Assembly: GCF_001190785.1 (NCBI RefSeq)
Contig: NZ_LGSS01000014.1
Span: 1-64,000, forward strand
DNA length: 64,000 nt
Origin: Gottschalkia purinilytica
GTDB lineage: Bacteria; Bacillota; Clostridia; Tissierellales; Gottschalkiaceae
Reading direction: 5' to 3'
The position numbers were made by a program, and so were the translations under genes. Shown here in pieces: positions 1 to 8,802 of this stretch; position 1 is the stretch's first letter, and every line of letters starts with the position of its first letter. The notes under the pieces were generated by a model. That model searched no databases. It was not told where the DNA came from and worked only from the letters and a program-made list of their open reading frames with translations.

Positions 1-148
1 TAATCCTGAGTTAACAGCTTTTTCAACAGCTCTAACTAATGGATCAGTATTAAGAGGATTATTAGCAGGACTACCTAATGATAAGTTCAGTATTTTTGTA
101 TTATACTTATCCTTTGTCTCAATTACCCATTGTATAGCAGAAACTATA
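1..148 (-). pseudogene. Subtilisin-family (S8) protease, separated C-terminal part (partial at window edge)
   Basis: Read on the minus strand, this stretch encodes QWVIETKDKYNTKILNLSLG followed by further subtilase-like residues, continuing off the left edge. ILNLSLG is the conserved subtilase strand that precedes the oxyanion-hole and catalytic-serine region, which lies outside the window. There is no start of its own. It is the downstream part of the protease whose N-terminal half begins at 5326. The two parts share the 12-bp sequence at 137-148 and 4722-4733, and joining them across one copy gives an uninterrupted frame (SDIVSAI then QWVIETK). It is therefore an interrupted gene, not an independent one. 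Confidence 0.85.
137..148. repeat. Left attachment-site core (direct repeat)
   Basis: GCAGAAACTATA, identical to 4722-4733 at the other end of the serine-recombinase element. It lies inside the coding sequence of the split protease and 18 bp from the recombinase stop codon. Flanking bases differ between the two copies, as expected for attL/attR hybrids. Confidence 0.8.
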
Positions 149-166
149 CATGTTAAAAAGTAATTA

Positions 167-1798
167 TTAGCTATTTTTATTTAATTCACTAGAAAACCTT
201 ATTTCCAAGTTATTTCCGTCCCATATGATATCATTTACTAATTTAGAAAGTAAAATCACTTTTTCTTCATATTCAAACTCATATATACTTTTATTAAAGG
301 ATCTAACAAGATCTTTGAGAGATTCTAAAGTTTTTAATTCATTAAGAGTAAATTTTTTTTCCTTGTTTATTTTTTCTATACTTATTTTTACTTCATTTAT
401 CTTTTTATCAAGAGCTTCTATCTGACTTATAATATATTTACTAGATTTAGAATCGAGGGTTTCACTAAGCTTTAGGGTCAAATTTTCTATCATTCTTTCA
501 TACTTTTGAACTTCTTTTTCTAGAGTAGAAGATTTGGTAGCATATAAGTCATTAAGAGATATTATATAATCTTTCTTTTTAAGTAGAGATTTAAGTAGTT
601 TATTATAGTCAAGATTTAATTTTCTTATTTCGTTTAAAACTAACTTATCAACTTCTTTACCTGGTAGATTTTTTGAGTTACACTTAAGTCCTCTTGAGAT
701 TTCTTTTAATTTACACTTATAATAGTGGGATCTAGTACCATCTTTTCTTTTATTACCATATATAGTTCTCATTTTACTTTCACATATATTACATTTTAAA
801 AAGGTACTCAATAGTCCTATTTTACTGGAGATTGTTTTAGGAGATTTTAATTTATTGTTTTGTATTAGATTTTGAGTAGAGATAAAGTCGGTAGAGGATA
901 TTATACCTTTGTGTTTTCCTACTGCAACTATCCACTCAGAGTGACATCTTAGTTTATTTGCCCTACCTTTTTTTTCTATTGTTTTGTTATATACCATAAG
1001 ACCATGTATGCCATCAAACTCAGATTTATCACTAGCTATATCCATATTAAGAGAACGACAGTATTTATACATGTTTTCATCAGCTTTTACGTATACCATA
1101 TTGGTTAGTATGCCTCTAACTCCAGTAACATCAAAATAATTACCATTAGGAGTTTTAATATTATTTGTAACAGACCAAACTTCAACTTGATTTAGACTTT
1201 TAAGCTCTAAATATTTTTTAAAAATCATTTTAACTATGCTTATTTCTTTAGGAATTTCCTTTAGCTTATACATTACTTTTTTGTTCATATTTTCATCATA
1301 ATATTCTATGGGCTCTGATCCATATCCAGTAGGAGTTTTTCCACCTAACCATCTACCAGAGCGTGAGAGCCTTAACATGTTATCTTTTATACGCTCTGCT
1401 ATAGTTTCACGTTCTAATTGTGCGAATACACTAGCAATATACATCATAGCTCTTCCCATAGGTGTAGAAGTATCAAATTGTTCTCTTATAGAAATAAAAG
1501 ATATATTATTTGACTGAAGAAGTTCTATAGTATTTGAAAAATCAGATATACTTCTACTAATTCTATCTAATCTATAACACATGAGTATATTAAATTTTTT
1601 TTTATTGGCATCTCTAATCATTTTTTTATATTGAGGTCTATCAGAACTTCCACCAGAAAATCCTTCATCTTCGTATATTATGAATTCATCGACTTTAAAA
1701 TGTTTATTAGCATATTCTTCACATAATTGAATTTGGTTTTGAGTAGATTCACCTTTGTTAGTAAGCTTAGACTTTCTTGAATATATAGCTATTTTCAT
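167..1798 (-). CDS. Large serine recombinase (site-specific integrase)
   Basis: This 543-residue protein has the full large-serine-integrase layout. An N-terminal resolvase catalytic domain (about 1-145) carries YSRKS, with the presumed nucleophile Ser10, plus the LMCYRLDRISR and LERETIAERI motifs. It is followed by a recombinase domain (about 160-290), a zinc-ribbon region with CNIC ... YYKC ... LKC cysteines (about 335-380) and a lysine-rich coiled coil (about 400-500). A GAGGTGG ribosome site sits just upstream of the ATG. It is at the left end of the element that splits the protease and most likely integrates and excises that element. Excision by this family normally needs a small directionality factor. 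Confidence 0.95.
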   Translation of the reverse strand: MKIAIYSRKSKLTNKGESTQNQIQLCEEYANKHFKVDEFIIYEDEGFSGGSSDRPQYKKMIRDANKKKFNILMCYRLDRISRSISDFSNTIELLQSNNISFISIREQFDTSTPMGRAMMYIASVFAQLERETIAERIKDNMLRLSRSGRWLGGKTPTGYGSEPIEYYDENMNKKVMYKLKEIPKEISIVKMIFKKYLELKSLNQVEVWSVTNNIKTPNGNYFDVTGVRGILTNMVYVKADENMYKYCRSLNMDIASDKSEFDGIHGLMVYNKTIEKKGRANKLRCHSEWIVAVGKHKGIISSTDFISTQNLIQNNKLKSPKTISSKIGLLSTFLKCNICESKMRTIYGNKRKDGTRSHYYKCKLKEISRGLKCNSKNLPGKEVDKLVLNEIRKLNLDYNKLLKSLLKKKDYIISLNDLYATKSSTLEKEVQKYERMIENLTLKLSETLDSKSSKYIISQIEALDKKINEVKISIEKINKEKKFTLNELKTLESLKDLVRSFNKSIYEFEYEEKVILLSKLVNDIIWDGNNLEIRFSSELNKNS

Positions 1799-2013
1799 AG
1801 TACCACCTCATTTAATTATATGAAGATTTGATTTTAATATTTGTTAGTTTAATTTAAAATATTTAAAACTTTACTATTTACAACGATATACTAAAAGGAT
1901 AAGCTGATATAGGAACCTGAGATTAATTTTAAAGATCATAATGAAGTGATTGAAATTAAGTAATTAGTGGTAATAAACATTAAAGCTGAAGGTAAAGGAG
2001 AGTGAAAACGAGT

Positions 2014-3387
2014 ATGCTACCAGATACATTAAATGGTTTATTTAAGGATAGGGATTATTACAAGATTTTATTTAAAATAGCTGCTCCTATAGTAATACAA
2101 AACCTTATTACATCTTCTGTAAATATCGTAGATACACTTATGGTAGGACGGCTAGGGGAGGCAGAAATTGCTGCAGTAGGTATAGCAAACCAAGTATTTC
2201 TTTTATATAGTATCTTAATAATGGCATGCTGCAGCGGATGTGGAGTATTTATAGCTCAATATTGGGGAGTAAAAGATGAAAAAAATATAAGAAGAGTTTT
2301 AGGACTTTGTATTTCTGTTGTAACAACAATATCTTTAGTTTTTACCGCACTTATCTTAATAGCTCCATCAGCTATAATTTCTATATTTAATAAAGATCCA
2401 CAGGTAATAAAATTAGGAAGTGAATATATACGATTAGTATCTTTAAGTTACACTTTTACAGCTATAACATTTGCAGTAGCAGCAGCTTCAAGAAGTGTAG
2501 AGAAAACAGTGCCACCTATGGCTGCAAGTTTTTTAGCATTAATATGTAATAGTGTATTAAATTATATATTTATATTTGGAAAAGCAGGATTTACTCCAAT
2601 GGGAGTTAAAGGAGCAGCTTTAGGAACTCTTATAGCAAGAGGAGTAGAATCCTTTGTACTTATAATCTATCTATATAAAACTAATAAAGTGTTATGGGGA
2701 AAACTATCTGATTTATTTTCTTTTAACATGAAGTTTTCAAAAAAAATATTTGGAGTTGTAATAGATGTTGTATTAAATGAGCTCTGCTGGGGATTGGGTT
2801 CAGTAGTATATTCTATAGTATATGGTCATATGGGTACTAGTGCTATAGCTGCTATACAAATATATAATACCGTGCAAAATTTATTTTTAGTTTTCGTATT
2901 TGGTATGGCGGCTGCCTCAGTAGTTATGATAGGAAAAGAAACAGGAGCAGGGAATAAAGAAAAAGCCATGAGATATGGATATCAATCGACTGCTTTGACA
3001 GCCATTATAGGAATAGTAGCATCTATACTACTTGCATTAAGTGCTGGTTTCATAGTATCGCTATTTAATATACCAGATATAGTAAGATATTATGCTAAAA
3101 TGATTTTGTATGTTGTAGCTTTTGTTTTCGCAATAAGATCAATAAACATAATCTTAATTGTTGGAGTACTAAGAGGTGGTGGAGATGCAAAATATAGTCT
3201 TAAGATAGAAGCATTTACTATGTGGGGAATAGGTGTTCCACTATCATTTATAGGAGCATTTGTCTTAAAGTGGCCAGTATATTGGGTAGTTGGACTTTTA
3301 ACAGTAGAGGAGATAGTTAAGTGCTACTTCTCAGTATCAAGACTAAGAACAGGTAAATGGATAAAAAGAGTTACTGATACTGTATAA
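2014..3387 (+). CDS. MATE-family multidrug/cation antiporter
   Basis: An integral membrane protein of about 457 residues with roughly 12 hydrophobic segments. It has the MATE repeat pattern: a first-half helix with VDTLMVGRLGEAEIAAVGIANQ and a matching second half with MGTSAIAAIQIYNTVQ. The family exports organic cations or other drugs using Na+ or H+ gradients; the substrate cannot be deduced here. A GTG at 2002 is only one base from AAAGGAG, so the ATG at 2014 is the more likely start. It is cargo of the serine-recombinase element and unrelated in position to the other MATE gene at 23078. A hairpin follows the stop. Confidence 0.9.
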   Translation: MLPDTLNGLFKDRDYYKILFKIAAPIVIQNLITSSVNIVDTLMVGRLGEAEIAAVGIANQVFLLYSILIMACCSGCGVFIAQYWGVKDEKNIRRVLGLCISVVTTISLVFTALILIAPSAIISIFNKDPQVIKLGSEYIRLVSLSYTFTAITFAVAAASRSVEKTVPPMAASFLALICNSVLNYIFIFGKAGFTPMGVKGAALGTLIARGVESFVLIIYLYKTNKVLWGKLSDLFSFNMKFSKKIFGVVIDVVLNELCWGLGSVVYSIVYGHMGTSAIAAIQIYNTVQNLFLVFVFGMAAASVVMIGKETGAGNKEKAMRYGYQSTALTAIIGIVASILLALSAGFIVSLFNIPDIVRYYAKMILYVVAFVFAIRSINIILIVGVLRGGGDAKYSLKIEAFTMWGIGVPLSFIGAFVLKWPVYWVVGLLTVEEIVKCYFSVSRLRTGKWIKRVTDTV

Positions 3388-3407
3388 AAATCAATAATAA
3401 TAACATA

Positions 3408-3470
3408 AAAAGCATAATGACAAAGATATTAGAATAATATTTTAATATGTCCTTTGTTATTATGCTTTTA
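3408..3470 (+). terminator. Terminator after MATE gene
   Basis: GCATAATGACAAAG pairs with CTTTGTTATTATGC across a 26-nt loop, with one mismatch, followed by TTTTA. It separates the MATE and deacetylase transcripts. Confidence 0.65.
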
Positions 3471-3574
3471 TTTTACTTGGCATGATAAACTGCTGAAACT
3501 TAGAGTGGTGTATATATTCTATATGCTAGTTATTTAGCAAATTAATAAAATTAAATTAAAAGAGGAGATATAAT

Positions 3575-4330
3575 ATGATTGAAGTAAAAATAAGAACATT
3601 AATTATGAGCTTTTTAGCAGTTATTATTACTACTTCACTTTTGGTGTTTGTTAAACCAGGTAAAGAGATGATTACTCATAATGAAATACAAAATAATAAT
3701 ATAGAGGAACTAGATAATAGTACAAATTTAGTAAAGCACGGTCCTAGAGATAGAAAAATGGTTACACTTACATTTGATGATGGGCCTAATCCGGTATACA
3801 CTCCTCAAATATTAGATGTACTAAAGAAACATAATGTAAAAGCTAATTTTTTTGTACTAGGAAAACATGCTGAAAAATATCCAGATATTATTTTAAGGAT
3901 GAAAAAAGAGGGTCATGAGATAGGAAACCATTCATATAGTCATATAAACGTAGAGAAAAGTAGTATAGAAGAAATAAAAGCTGAGATAATAAAAACTCAG
4001 GAAATCGTAAAAAATATAACAGGAGAAAATCCTAAGTTACTTAGACCACCTTATGGACTATACAATGGAAAAATTATTAATATGTCAAAGGAAATGGACC
4101 TAAAAATAGTATTATGGACTTATTATCAAGATCCTAAAGATTGGAGCAGTCCAGGAGTAGATCATATAGTAGAAATAGTTACTACTAAAATAAAGAATGG
4201 AGATATAATACTACTACATGATCATAATGAAAAGGAAAGCCATACAGTGGAAGCATTAAAAACTATCATACCAAAATTAACTGAAATGGGGTATGAATTT
4301 GTAACAATATCAGAACTATTAAATTTATAG
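3575..4330 (+). CDS. Polysaccharide deacetylase (NodB/CE4 family), membrane-anchored
   Basis: 251 residues. An N-terminal hydrophobic segment (about 8-26) anchors or exports the protein, a linker follows, and then a NodB domain (about 60-251). The CE4 motifs are all visible: TFDDGP (metal/catalytic Asp), HSYSH (metal histidines), RPPYG, DPKDWS and LLHD. The family removes N-acetyl groups from peptidoglycan GlcNAc/MurNAc or chitin-like polymers, which often raises lysozyme resistance. AGAGGAG precedes the ATG. The gene is cargo of the element, so the host may gain a cell-wall modification with the insertion. Confidence 0.92.
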   Translation: MIEVKIRTLIMSFLAVIITTSLLVFVKPGKEMITHNEIQNNNIEELDNSTNLVKHGPRDRKMVTLTFDDGPNPVYTPQILDVLKKHNVKANFFVLGKHAEKYPDIILRMKKEGHEIGNHSYSHINVEKSSIEEIKAEIIKTQEIVKNITGENPKLLRPPYGLYNGKIINMSKEMDLKIVLWTYYQDPKDWSSPGVDHIVEIVTTKIKNGDIILLHDHNEKESHTVEALKTIIPKLTEMGYEFVTISELLNL

Positions 4331-4508
4331 ATACATAAATAGAGGCTTTATATGAAAAATCTAAATAGCAAAACTCCAAATCTTATGATTTAATTATAGT
4401 TTAAAATATAAGATTAAAGGAATTTTGCTATATTTATTTTTTGTTTTAATTTTAAAAGAACAAATAGTACAAACCCGTATATTCATAGACATATATGGGA
4501 GGGATAAA

Positions 4509-4682
4509 ATGAAAAAGACAATAAATATAGTCACTAATATAGAAAATAAAGAGATTTTGGAAGAACTTATTATAGAGGCTTTAATAGAAGTGATAAAATT
4601 AAGAATAGATAGACTTTCTGAGGGGGTAAGGGAAGAGGCATATAATATACTTATTAACGAAGTTAAGTCGATTTTAAGTTAG
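4509..4682 (+). CDS. Small 57-residue protein of the element, unknown
   Basis: Starts at an ATG 5-6 bases after GGGAGGGA. The product is helical, acidic/basic mixed and without cysteines or a membrane segment (MKKTINIVTNIENKEILEEL at the start). It ends 40 bp from the right attachment repeat. No family was recognised. Its size and end position resemble small recombination directionality factors of serine-integrase elements such as SprB, but there is no sequence support for that role. It does not show the Spo0E signature. Confidence 0.6.
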   Translation: MKKTINIVTNIENKEILEELIIEALIEVIKLRIDRLSEGVREEAYNILINEVKSILS

Positions 4683-4714
4683 TATATGAGATTAAGAAAT
4701 CATTACTTTTATAC

Positions 4715-5326
4715 TTATATTGCAGAAACTATATCCGAGGTATTACCTCCACCTGTTTCATCTAGTGCTTTAATTGCTAAAATATTTGCTTCTGGAGCTA
4801 TACCCATATATTTTCCATTTGATGAATACCCATTTGAGCCTATAATACCTGAAACATGTGTACCATGACCGTTATCATCATAAGGAGATGTCTTATTATT
4901 TACAAAATCTTTAAATCCTACAATTCTATTTCTAGGTTTTACTAAGTCCGCATGAGGAGCAACACCAGTGTCTATAACAGCTACAGTCACCCCTTTTCCA
5001 GTATAACCTCTTTCATATGAAATAGGAGCTCCTACTGAAGGGCTTGCTATATCTAATAAAGCAAACACTTTAGAGTCAAAGCATATATACTCAATATTTG
5101 GGTGTCTGGATAGCCTGTTTATAGCGTCTAAACTAAGATGACAAGCAATACCACCAACTAGAGGAAGGTGGTGTCTTACCTTTCCAGACATACCAAAAAC
5201 CATACTACTTAGCGTATCGCTATCATTATCCTTAACACATATTATAACAGGAATTTCTTCTTTAGATCTAGAATTTAGTTTCGCACTAACAACAGGACAA
5301 ATTTTCAAATTACTCACTCTTCTCAT
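4715..5326 (-). pseudogene. Subtilisin-family (S8) protease, N-terminal part, interrupted by the element
   Basis: About 203 residues remain: an I9-like propeptide region (about 1-70), then the start of the S8 domain with the catalytic Asp (VAVIDTGVAPHADL) and the catalytic His (NGHGTHVSGII). The catalytic Ser part lies beyond the 4.6 kb insertion and off the left edge. In the integrated state the frame ends at a TAA two codons past the attachment repeat, so the product cannot be an active protease. There is no signal peptide, as in AprX-like intracellular subtilases. The ATG at 5326 is preferred because GGAAGG lies 8 bases upstream; a GTG at 5335 overlaps that site. Confidence 0.9.
4722..4733. 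repeat. Right attachment-site core (direct repeat)
   Basis: Second copy of GCAGAAACTATA, at the junction between the element and the N-terminal part of the protease gene. Translation past it on the minus strand hits TAA after two codons, which truncates the protease in the integrated state. Confidence 0.8.
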
Positions 5327-5335
5327 TTCATTCAC

Positions 5336-5469
5336 CTTCCCATATATTAAATTTATGCAATTACCTATTAAAAGGTTAATTTAAGTTAAATTTTACAGTG
5401 AAGTTTACATAATGTTGTGTTATAATGGAATTCCCTCTTACATACTTATTTAGAAAGGGGGAGCTATGT
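5336..5469. promoter_or_regulatory. Divergent promoter region, split protease and HExxH peptidase
   Basis: 134 bp separate the divergent protease and metallopeptidase genes. On the plus strand an extended -10 TGTTATAAT is visible near 5418-5426. No clear operator was seen. Confidence 0.45.
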
Positions 5470-6285
5470 ATGAGGATATTTAAAACACAAAAAAATATAT
5501 TGAAAACTTTAATTATATCAATATTAATAATATTATTCACAACTACCCTATTTCGTGAACAATTATTAGTATATTTTTATCCAATAATTAAATCCACTCA
5601 AAAATTCGCAATAACATCTAACGTAAAAGATTATGAAAAAATAGAAACTGATAATTTTATAATAAGATATGATGAGAGTCAGTCACAAAATGCTTTAATG
5701 TCATTAGAAATAGCAGAGAAGTATTATAATGATATGATTAAATTATTTAGACATGCTCCTAAGAACAAGATAGAAATGATACTCTATAAAAATGGGGATG
5801 AGATGATGAAAAACACTGGGTTAAATGATGGATCTTATCCTATAGGAGTTTATTATGGTGGTGTCGTTCATATTCTTCCTCCTGAAGAGTGGATAGAAGA
5901 TGATGACAACTTTGAAGAGATATATGAAAAAGACGGTCCAGTAGTCCATGAGATAGCACATTATATTGTAGATGAAATCACAAATGGAAATTACCCTATG
6001 TGGCTTACAGAAGGGGTAGCATTATATGCAGAATATAAAATTACTGGATCTGAATGGGGAAAAGATATGAATGATGACTATATATCAATAGAAGATCTTG
6101 AAGAAAGATTCAATGAACTAAATCAAGAAGTAGCATATAGAAAATCATTTAATATAGTAAAAAATATGTCGGATAAATGGGGAGTCGAAAAATTGAACAA
6201 CATGTTGTATTCCCTGGGAAAAGGTAATAGATTAAATAAAGTGACTGAAGCTGTATTTAAAGTGAATTTATACGAAATCAGATAA
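5470..6285 (+). CDS. Membrane-anchored HExxH metallopeptidase (peptidase MA-like)
   Basis: 271 residues from the ATG that follows AGAAAGGGGG. A hydrophobic segment (about 12-32) is followed by an extracytoplasmic domain. The zinc motif HEIAH (VVHEIAHYIVDE) and, about 20 residues later, MWLTEGVALYAEY with the third-ligand Glu match gluzincin families such as peptidase_MA. Substrate unknown. It is divergent from the interrupted subtilase, so both peptidases may be used in the same growth phase; this is only positional inference. Confidence 0.8.
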   Translation: MRIFKTQKNILKTLIISILIILFTTTLFREQLLVYFYPIIKSTQKFAITSNVKDYEKIETDNFIIRYDESQSQNALMSLEIAEKYYNDMIKLFRHAPKNKIEMILYKNGDEMMKNTGLNDGSYPIGVYYGGVVHILPPEEWIEDDDNFEEIYEKDGPVVHEIAHYIVDEITNGNYPMWLTEGVALYAEYKITGSEWGKDMNDDYISIEDLEERFNELNQEVAYRKSFNIVKNMSDKWGVEKLNNMLYSLGKGNRLNKVTEAVFKVNLYEIR

Positions 6286-6317
6286 AAAAGACAGCCTTTT
6301 AAAGGGCTGTCTTTTTT
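6284..6317 (+). terminator. Terminator after HExxH peptidase
   Basis: AAAAGACAGCC pairs with GGCTGTCTTTT, with A- and T-runs on both sides. It could work in both directions. Confidence 0.85.
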
Positions 6318-6362
6318 ACATAATTTCATACATATCTTCAAATTAATGGGGGATGGAGATTT

Positions 6363-6413
6363 ATGAAATATATTTACAGAATACTACGCTATTCTAAGAA
6401 AATTATACTATAA
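6363..6413 (+). CDS. Possible 16-residue basic peptide
   Basis: MKYIYRILRYSKKIIL after a GGGGGATGGAG ribosome site, between two terminated genes. It is short, cationic and amphipathic. There is no homology evidence, and a chance ORF is possible. Confidence 0.2.
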   Translation: MKYIYRILRYSKKIIL

Positions 6414-6604
6414 AAGTTAAATACTTGTATATGAGACTTTAGCACTAAGTAATAGTAAAAATTTAATAGTTAAATAATTACATTGATAACTATCATATTC
6501 AAAGGAGGAAATTAGTTATACTAATAGAATAAATATTAATAAATCGACATAATATAACTAATTATACAAAAAATTAACTGATGTTACGAGGTGGTATAGG
6601 GATT

Positions 6605-7294
6605 ATGAAAAGGAGAATATTAGTAGTAGATGATCAAAGACACATGGCAAACGTAATCAAATTTAATTTAGAAAAAGAAGATTTTGAAGTAATCCTATCA
6701 CATGATGGTGGCGATGCTATAAAAAAAGCATTTGACTGCTGTCCAGACTTAATCTTACTGGATATTATTCTTCCTAAAAAAGATGGATTTCAAGTATTAA
6801 AGGAAATAAGGAAAAAAACAATTACTCCAGTAATAATAGTTACTTCCCAAGAAGATGAGGAACATAAAGTACAGGGGTTAGATCTTGGGGCAGATGACTA
6901 TATTACAAAGCCATTTGGTATTAAAGAGTTGGTCGCCAGGGTGAAGGCTAACTTAAGAAGACTAGAATATCTAAACTTACCTAAAAAAAGCAACATAATA
7001 GCTTCAGAGGATTTGGTAATAGATATATCAAAATATGAAGTAAAAAAAGATGGACAAGTTATAAATCTTACTTTAAGGGAGTTTGAATTACTTAAGTTTT
7101 TAGCATTAAGATCTGAAAAAGTATTTTCAAGGGAGCAATTATTAGAAGAAGTATGGGGATATGAACATTATGGAGATATAAGGACTGTCGATGTTACTAT
7201 AAGAAGGTTAAGGGAAAAAGTAGAAAATCAATCAGGCAAATATAAACATATACTTACAAAAAGAGGTGTTGGATATTATTTCAGGAGGATTTGA
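6605..7294 (+). CDS. OmpR/PhoB-family response regulator
   Basis: 229 residues. The receiver domain (1-120) has the acidic pocket (VVDD), the phospho-acceptor Asp53 (LLDIILPKKDG), TS and the Lys of KPF. The C-terminal winged helix (about 130-229) ends in the GVGYYF pattern of OmpR/PhoB regulators. GAGGTGG about 10 bases upstream decides the ATG at 6605 over an upstream in-frame ATG. It precedes the sensor kinase by 3 bp and lies in the block with murA, yycJ-like and htrA, the region where WalR/PhoP-type regulators occur in Firmicutes. The exact orthology is uncertain. Confidence 0.9.
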   Translation: MKRRILVVDDQRHMANVIKFNLEKEDFEVILSHDGGDAIKKAFDCCPDLILLDIILPKKDGFQVLKEIRKKTITPVIIVTSQEDEEHKVQGLDLGADDYITKPFGIKELVARVKANLRRLEYLNLPKKSNIIASEDLVIDISKYEVKKDGQVINLTLREFELLKFLALRSEKVFSREQLLEEVWGYEHYGDIRTVDVTIRRLREKVENQSGKYKHILTKRGVGYYFRRI

Positions 7295-7297
7295 TAA

Positions 7298-8374
7298 ATG
7301 TTGAAGAATAAAAAGTCTTCAAATATTTTTCAAGAAGACATTTTAGATAATATTATTAATAATATTGATAGCGGCATAATAATATTTGACAAAGATAGGA
7401 ATATAATATGTGGAAATAAATCAGTTGCTAATATACTTGGGATAAACTATGAAAGTTTATTTAAATTAAATCTTCAAGATATATTGAGGATTGCTAAAAA
7501 AGATGAAAAAGTAGAAAACATAATAAAGAATTTAAAAGATAACTTTGAATTAGAAGTAAATATAAAAGGAATAGATTACAAGTTTGAATATACTTATTTT
7601 GACGGAGATGATAATGAGAAGTCAATCATAAATTTAAGAAGGATTAATAATGAAAAGCCATCAAATAGTAATGATTATATAGGATACGTTTCTCACGAGT
7701 TGAAAACACCTATATCTACAATAAAGGCATATATAGAAACTCTAATAGATATAATGAATAATAATGAATTTAGAGATAAAGAAATATCAATGAAGTTTCT
7801 ATCTGTAGTTAAAGAAGAATGCGATAGAATGTTTACTATAGTTAAAGAATTATTACATATATCAAAATTAGATAGAGACATATTTGCATTAGAAAAAGAA
7901 AAAGTGTCAGTAAATGAGTTTATAAAAAAGATATATACTAAAATTGAGGTATTGGCAAAAATTAAGAGACAGAATATTTTAATAAACATTTCTAAGAATA
8001 TTAATAATATATATATAGATAAAAATGCTATGGAACAAGTAATATTAAATATACTAACTAATTCTATAAAATATACAAAAGAAAAAGGAAAAATAGAAAT
8101 ATTAGTGTATGAAGAAGATAGCAAAAGTATTATATCCATAATAGATAATGGTATGGGTATTAAGGATGAAGATATAGAGAGAGTATTTGAAAGATTTTAT
8201 AGAGTACAAGAAAGGGAAGAAGATTTCAAAGATATAATAGATGGAGCTGGACTTGGACTATACATATCGAGAGAAATAGTTAAAAAACATGGTGGAAGTA
8301 TAACTATAAAGAGTGAATATAATGTAGGAACACAAGTGAATATAATAATTCCAAAAATAGAGCATATACATTAA
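7298..8374 (+). CDS. Soluble PAS-containing sensor histidine kinase
   Basis: 358 residues with no convincing membrane segment, so a cytoplasmic sensor. A PAS-like domain (about 15-110) is followed by the dimerisation/phospho-acceptor helix with YVSHELKTPIS (His133) and a HATPase domain with N-box NILTNSIKYT, DNGMGI and GAGLGLYISREIVKKHGG. It forms an operon with the regulator at 6605 (3 bp apart, AGGAGG site within the regulator's end). The missing transmembrane sensor distinguishes it from typical WalK or PhoR; the PAS domain presumably detects an internal cue. Confidence 0.9.
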   Translation: MLKNKKSSNIFQEDILDNIINNIDSGIIIFDKDRNIICGNKSVANILGINYESLFKLNLQDILRIAKKDEKVENIIKNLKDNFELEVNIKGIDYKFEYTYFDGDDNEKSIINLRRINNEKPSNSNDYIGYVSHELKTPISTIKAYIETLIDIMNNNEFRDKEISMKFLSVVKEECDRMFTIVKELLHISKLDRDIFALEKEKVSVNEFIKKIYTKIEVLAKIKRQNILINISKNINNIYIDKNAMEQVILNILTNSIKYTKEKGKIEILVYEEDSKSIISIIDNGMGIKDEDIERVFERFYRVQEREEDFKDIIDGAGLGLYISREIVKKHGGSITIKSEYNVGTQVNIIIPKIEHIH

Positions 8375-8479
8375 AAAATATCTAAGATTGATAATACATA
8401 TTGAAAAATATGACATATATAAAAAAATTAATAACATTTTATTAAATAGTAGATAGAAAAATAAATATATGATATTATA

Positions 8480-8640
8480 GTTATTGTTTAGTGTTGATAT
8501 TTACGAGCCCTTGTAAATAAAAGCCAATATATTTATTTGGATATAATTTGCTATTTAAAGTAACTTTATTAAATAGAATTGGCTCTTGATTGAATGGATA
8601 AGTGAAAATAGAAGAAGTAACGGACTTCTTCTATTTTTTG
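8480..8640 (+). ncRNA. Candidate structured RNA or murA leader with terminator
   Basis: The 428-bp gap before murA contains nested pairing: AGCCAAT (8522-8528) with ATTGGCT (8578-8584), enclosing CTATTTA (8551) with TAAATAG (8570). GAGCC at 8505 can instead pair with GGCTC at 8581, which would break the closing stem. A 13-bp terminator stem (8606-8636) with a T-run follows. A -10-like TATTATAG lies near 8472. It does not match a riboswitch class I know. It may be an independent small RNA or an attenuator for murA. Confidence 0.4.
8606..8640 (+). terminator. Intrinsic terminator upstream of murA
   Basis: AAATAGAAGAAGT pairs perfectly with ACTTCTTCTATTT around a 5-nt loop, followed by TTTTG. 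It stands about 165 bp before murA, downstream of the putative structured RNA. Confidence 0.85.
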
Positions 8641-8802
8641 TTTATTAATATAGGAACACAGGCTCATTGTTTTATAGTATAATATATATTGGTTAATTGT
8701 GTTTAAAAGTGAAAAATAAGCGAGTTAGAATAGAATACAATACAAGTTATAAAGCAAAGGTAGAAAGAGAGGTGCAAAACTGACTTAAGTCGGTGGGATG
8801 GT

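Larger units (their letters stand above)
137..4733. mobile_element. Serine-recombinase integrative element inserted in a subtilase gene
   Basis: The element is bounded by a 12-bp direct repeat, GCAGAAACTATA, at 137-148 and 4722-4733, so one repeat unit is 4585 bp. It carries a large serine recombinase reading towards the left end, a MATE transporter, a polysaccharide deacetylase and a 57-residue protein. Precise loss of one repeat plus the interior fuses the two protease parts in frame. That identifies the insertion target and the borders. No conjugation, replication or phage structural genes are present, so it is a minimal integrative element or the remnant of a larger one. The repeat is presumed to contain the crossover core; the exact crossover dinucleotide cannot be read from one copy. 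Confidence 0.85.

Noticed and set aside
167-1798. The serine recombinase as the enzyme that moved the rlmH cassettes
   Set aside because: Its own borders carry a different core (GCAGAAACTATA) in another target gene; nothing links it to the AACC-type repeats 45 kb away.
7693-8139. Long open frame on the strand opposite the first histidine kinase
   Set aside because: No ribosome site and a low-complexity hydrophobic product; it is the antisense shadow of a clear kinase gene. Similar antisense frames opposite other genes were dropped for the same reason.
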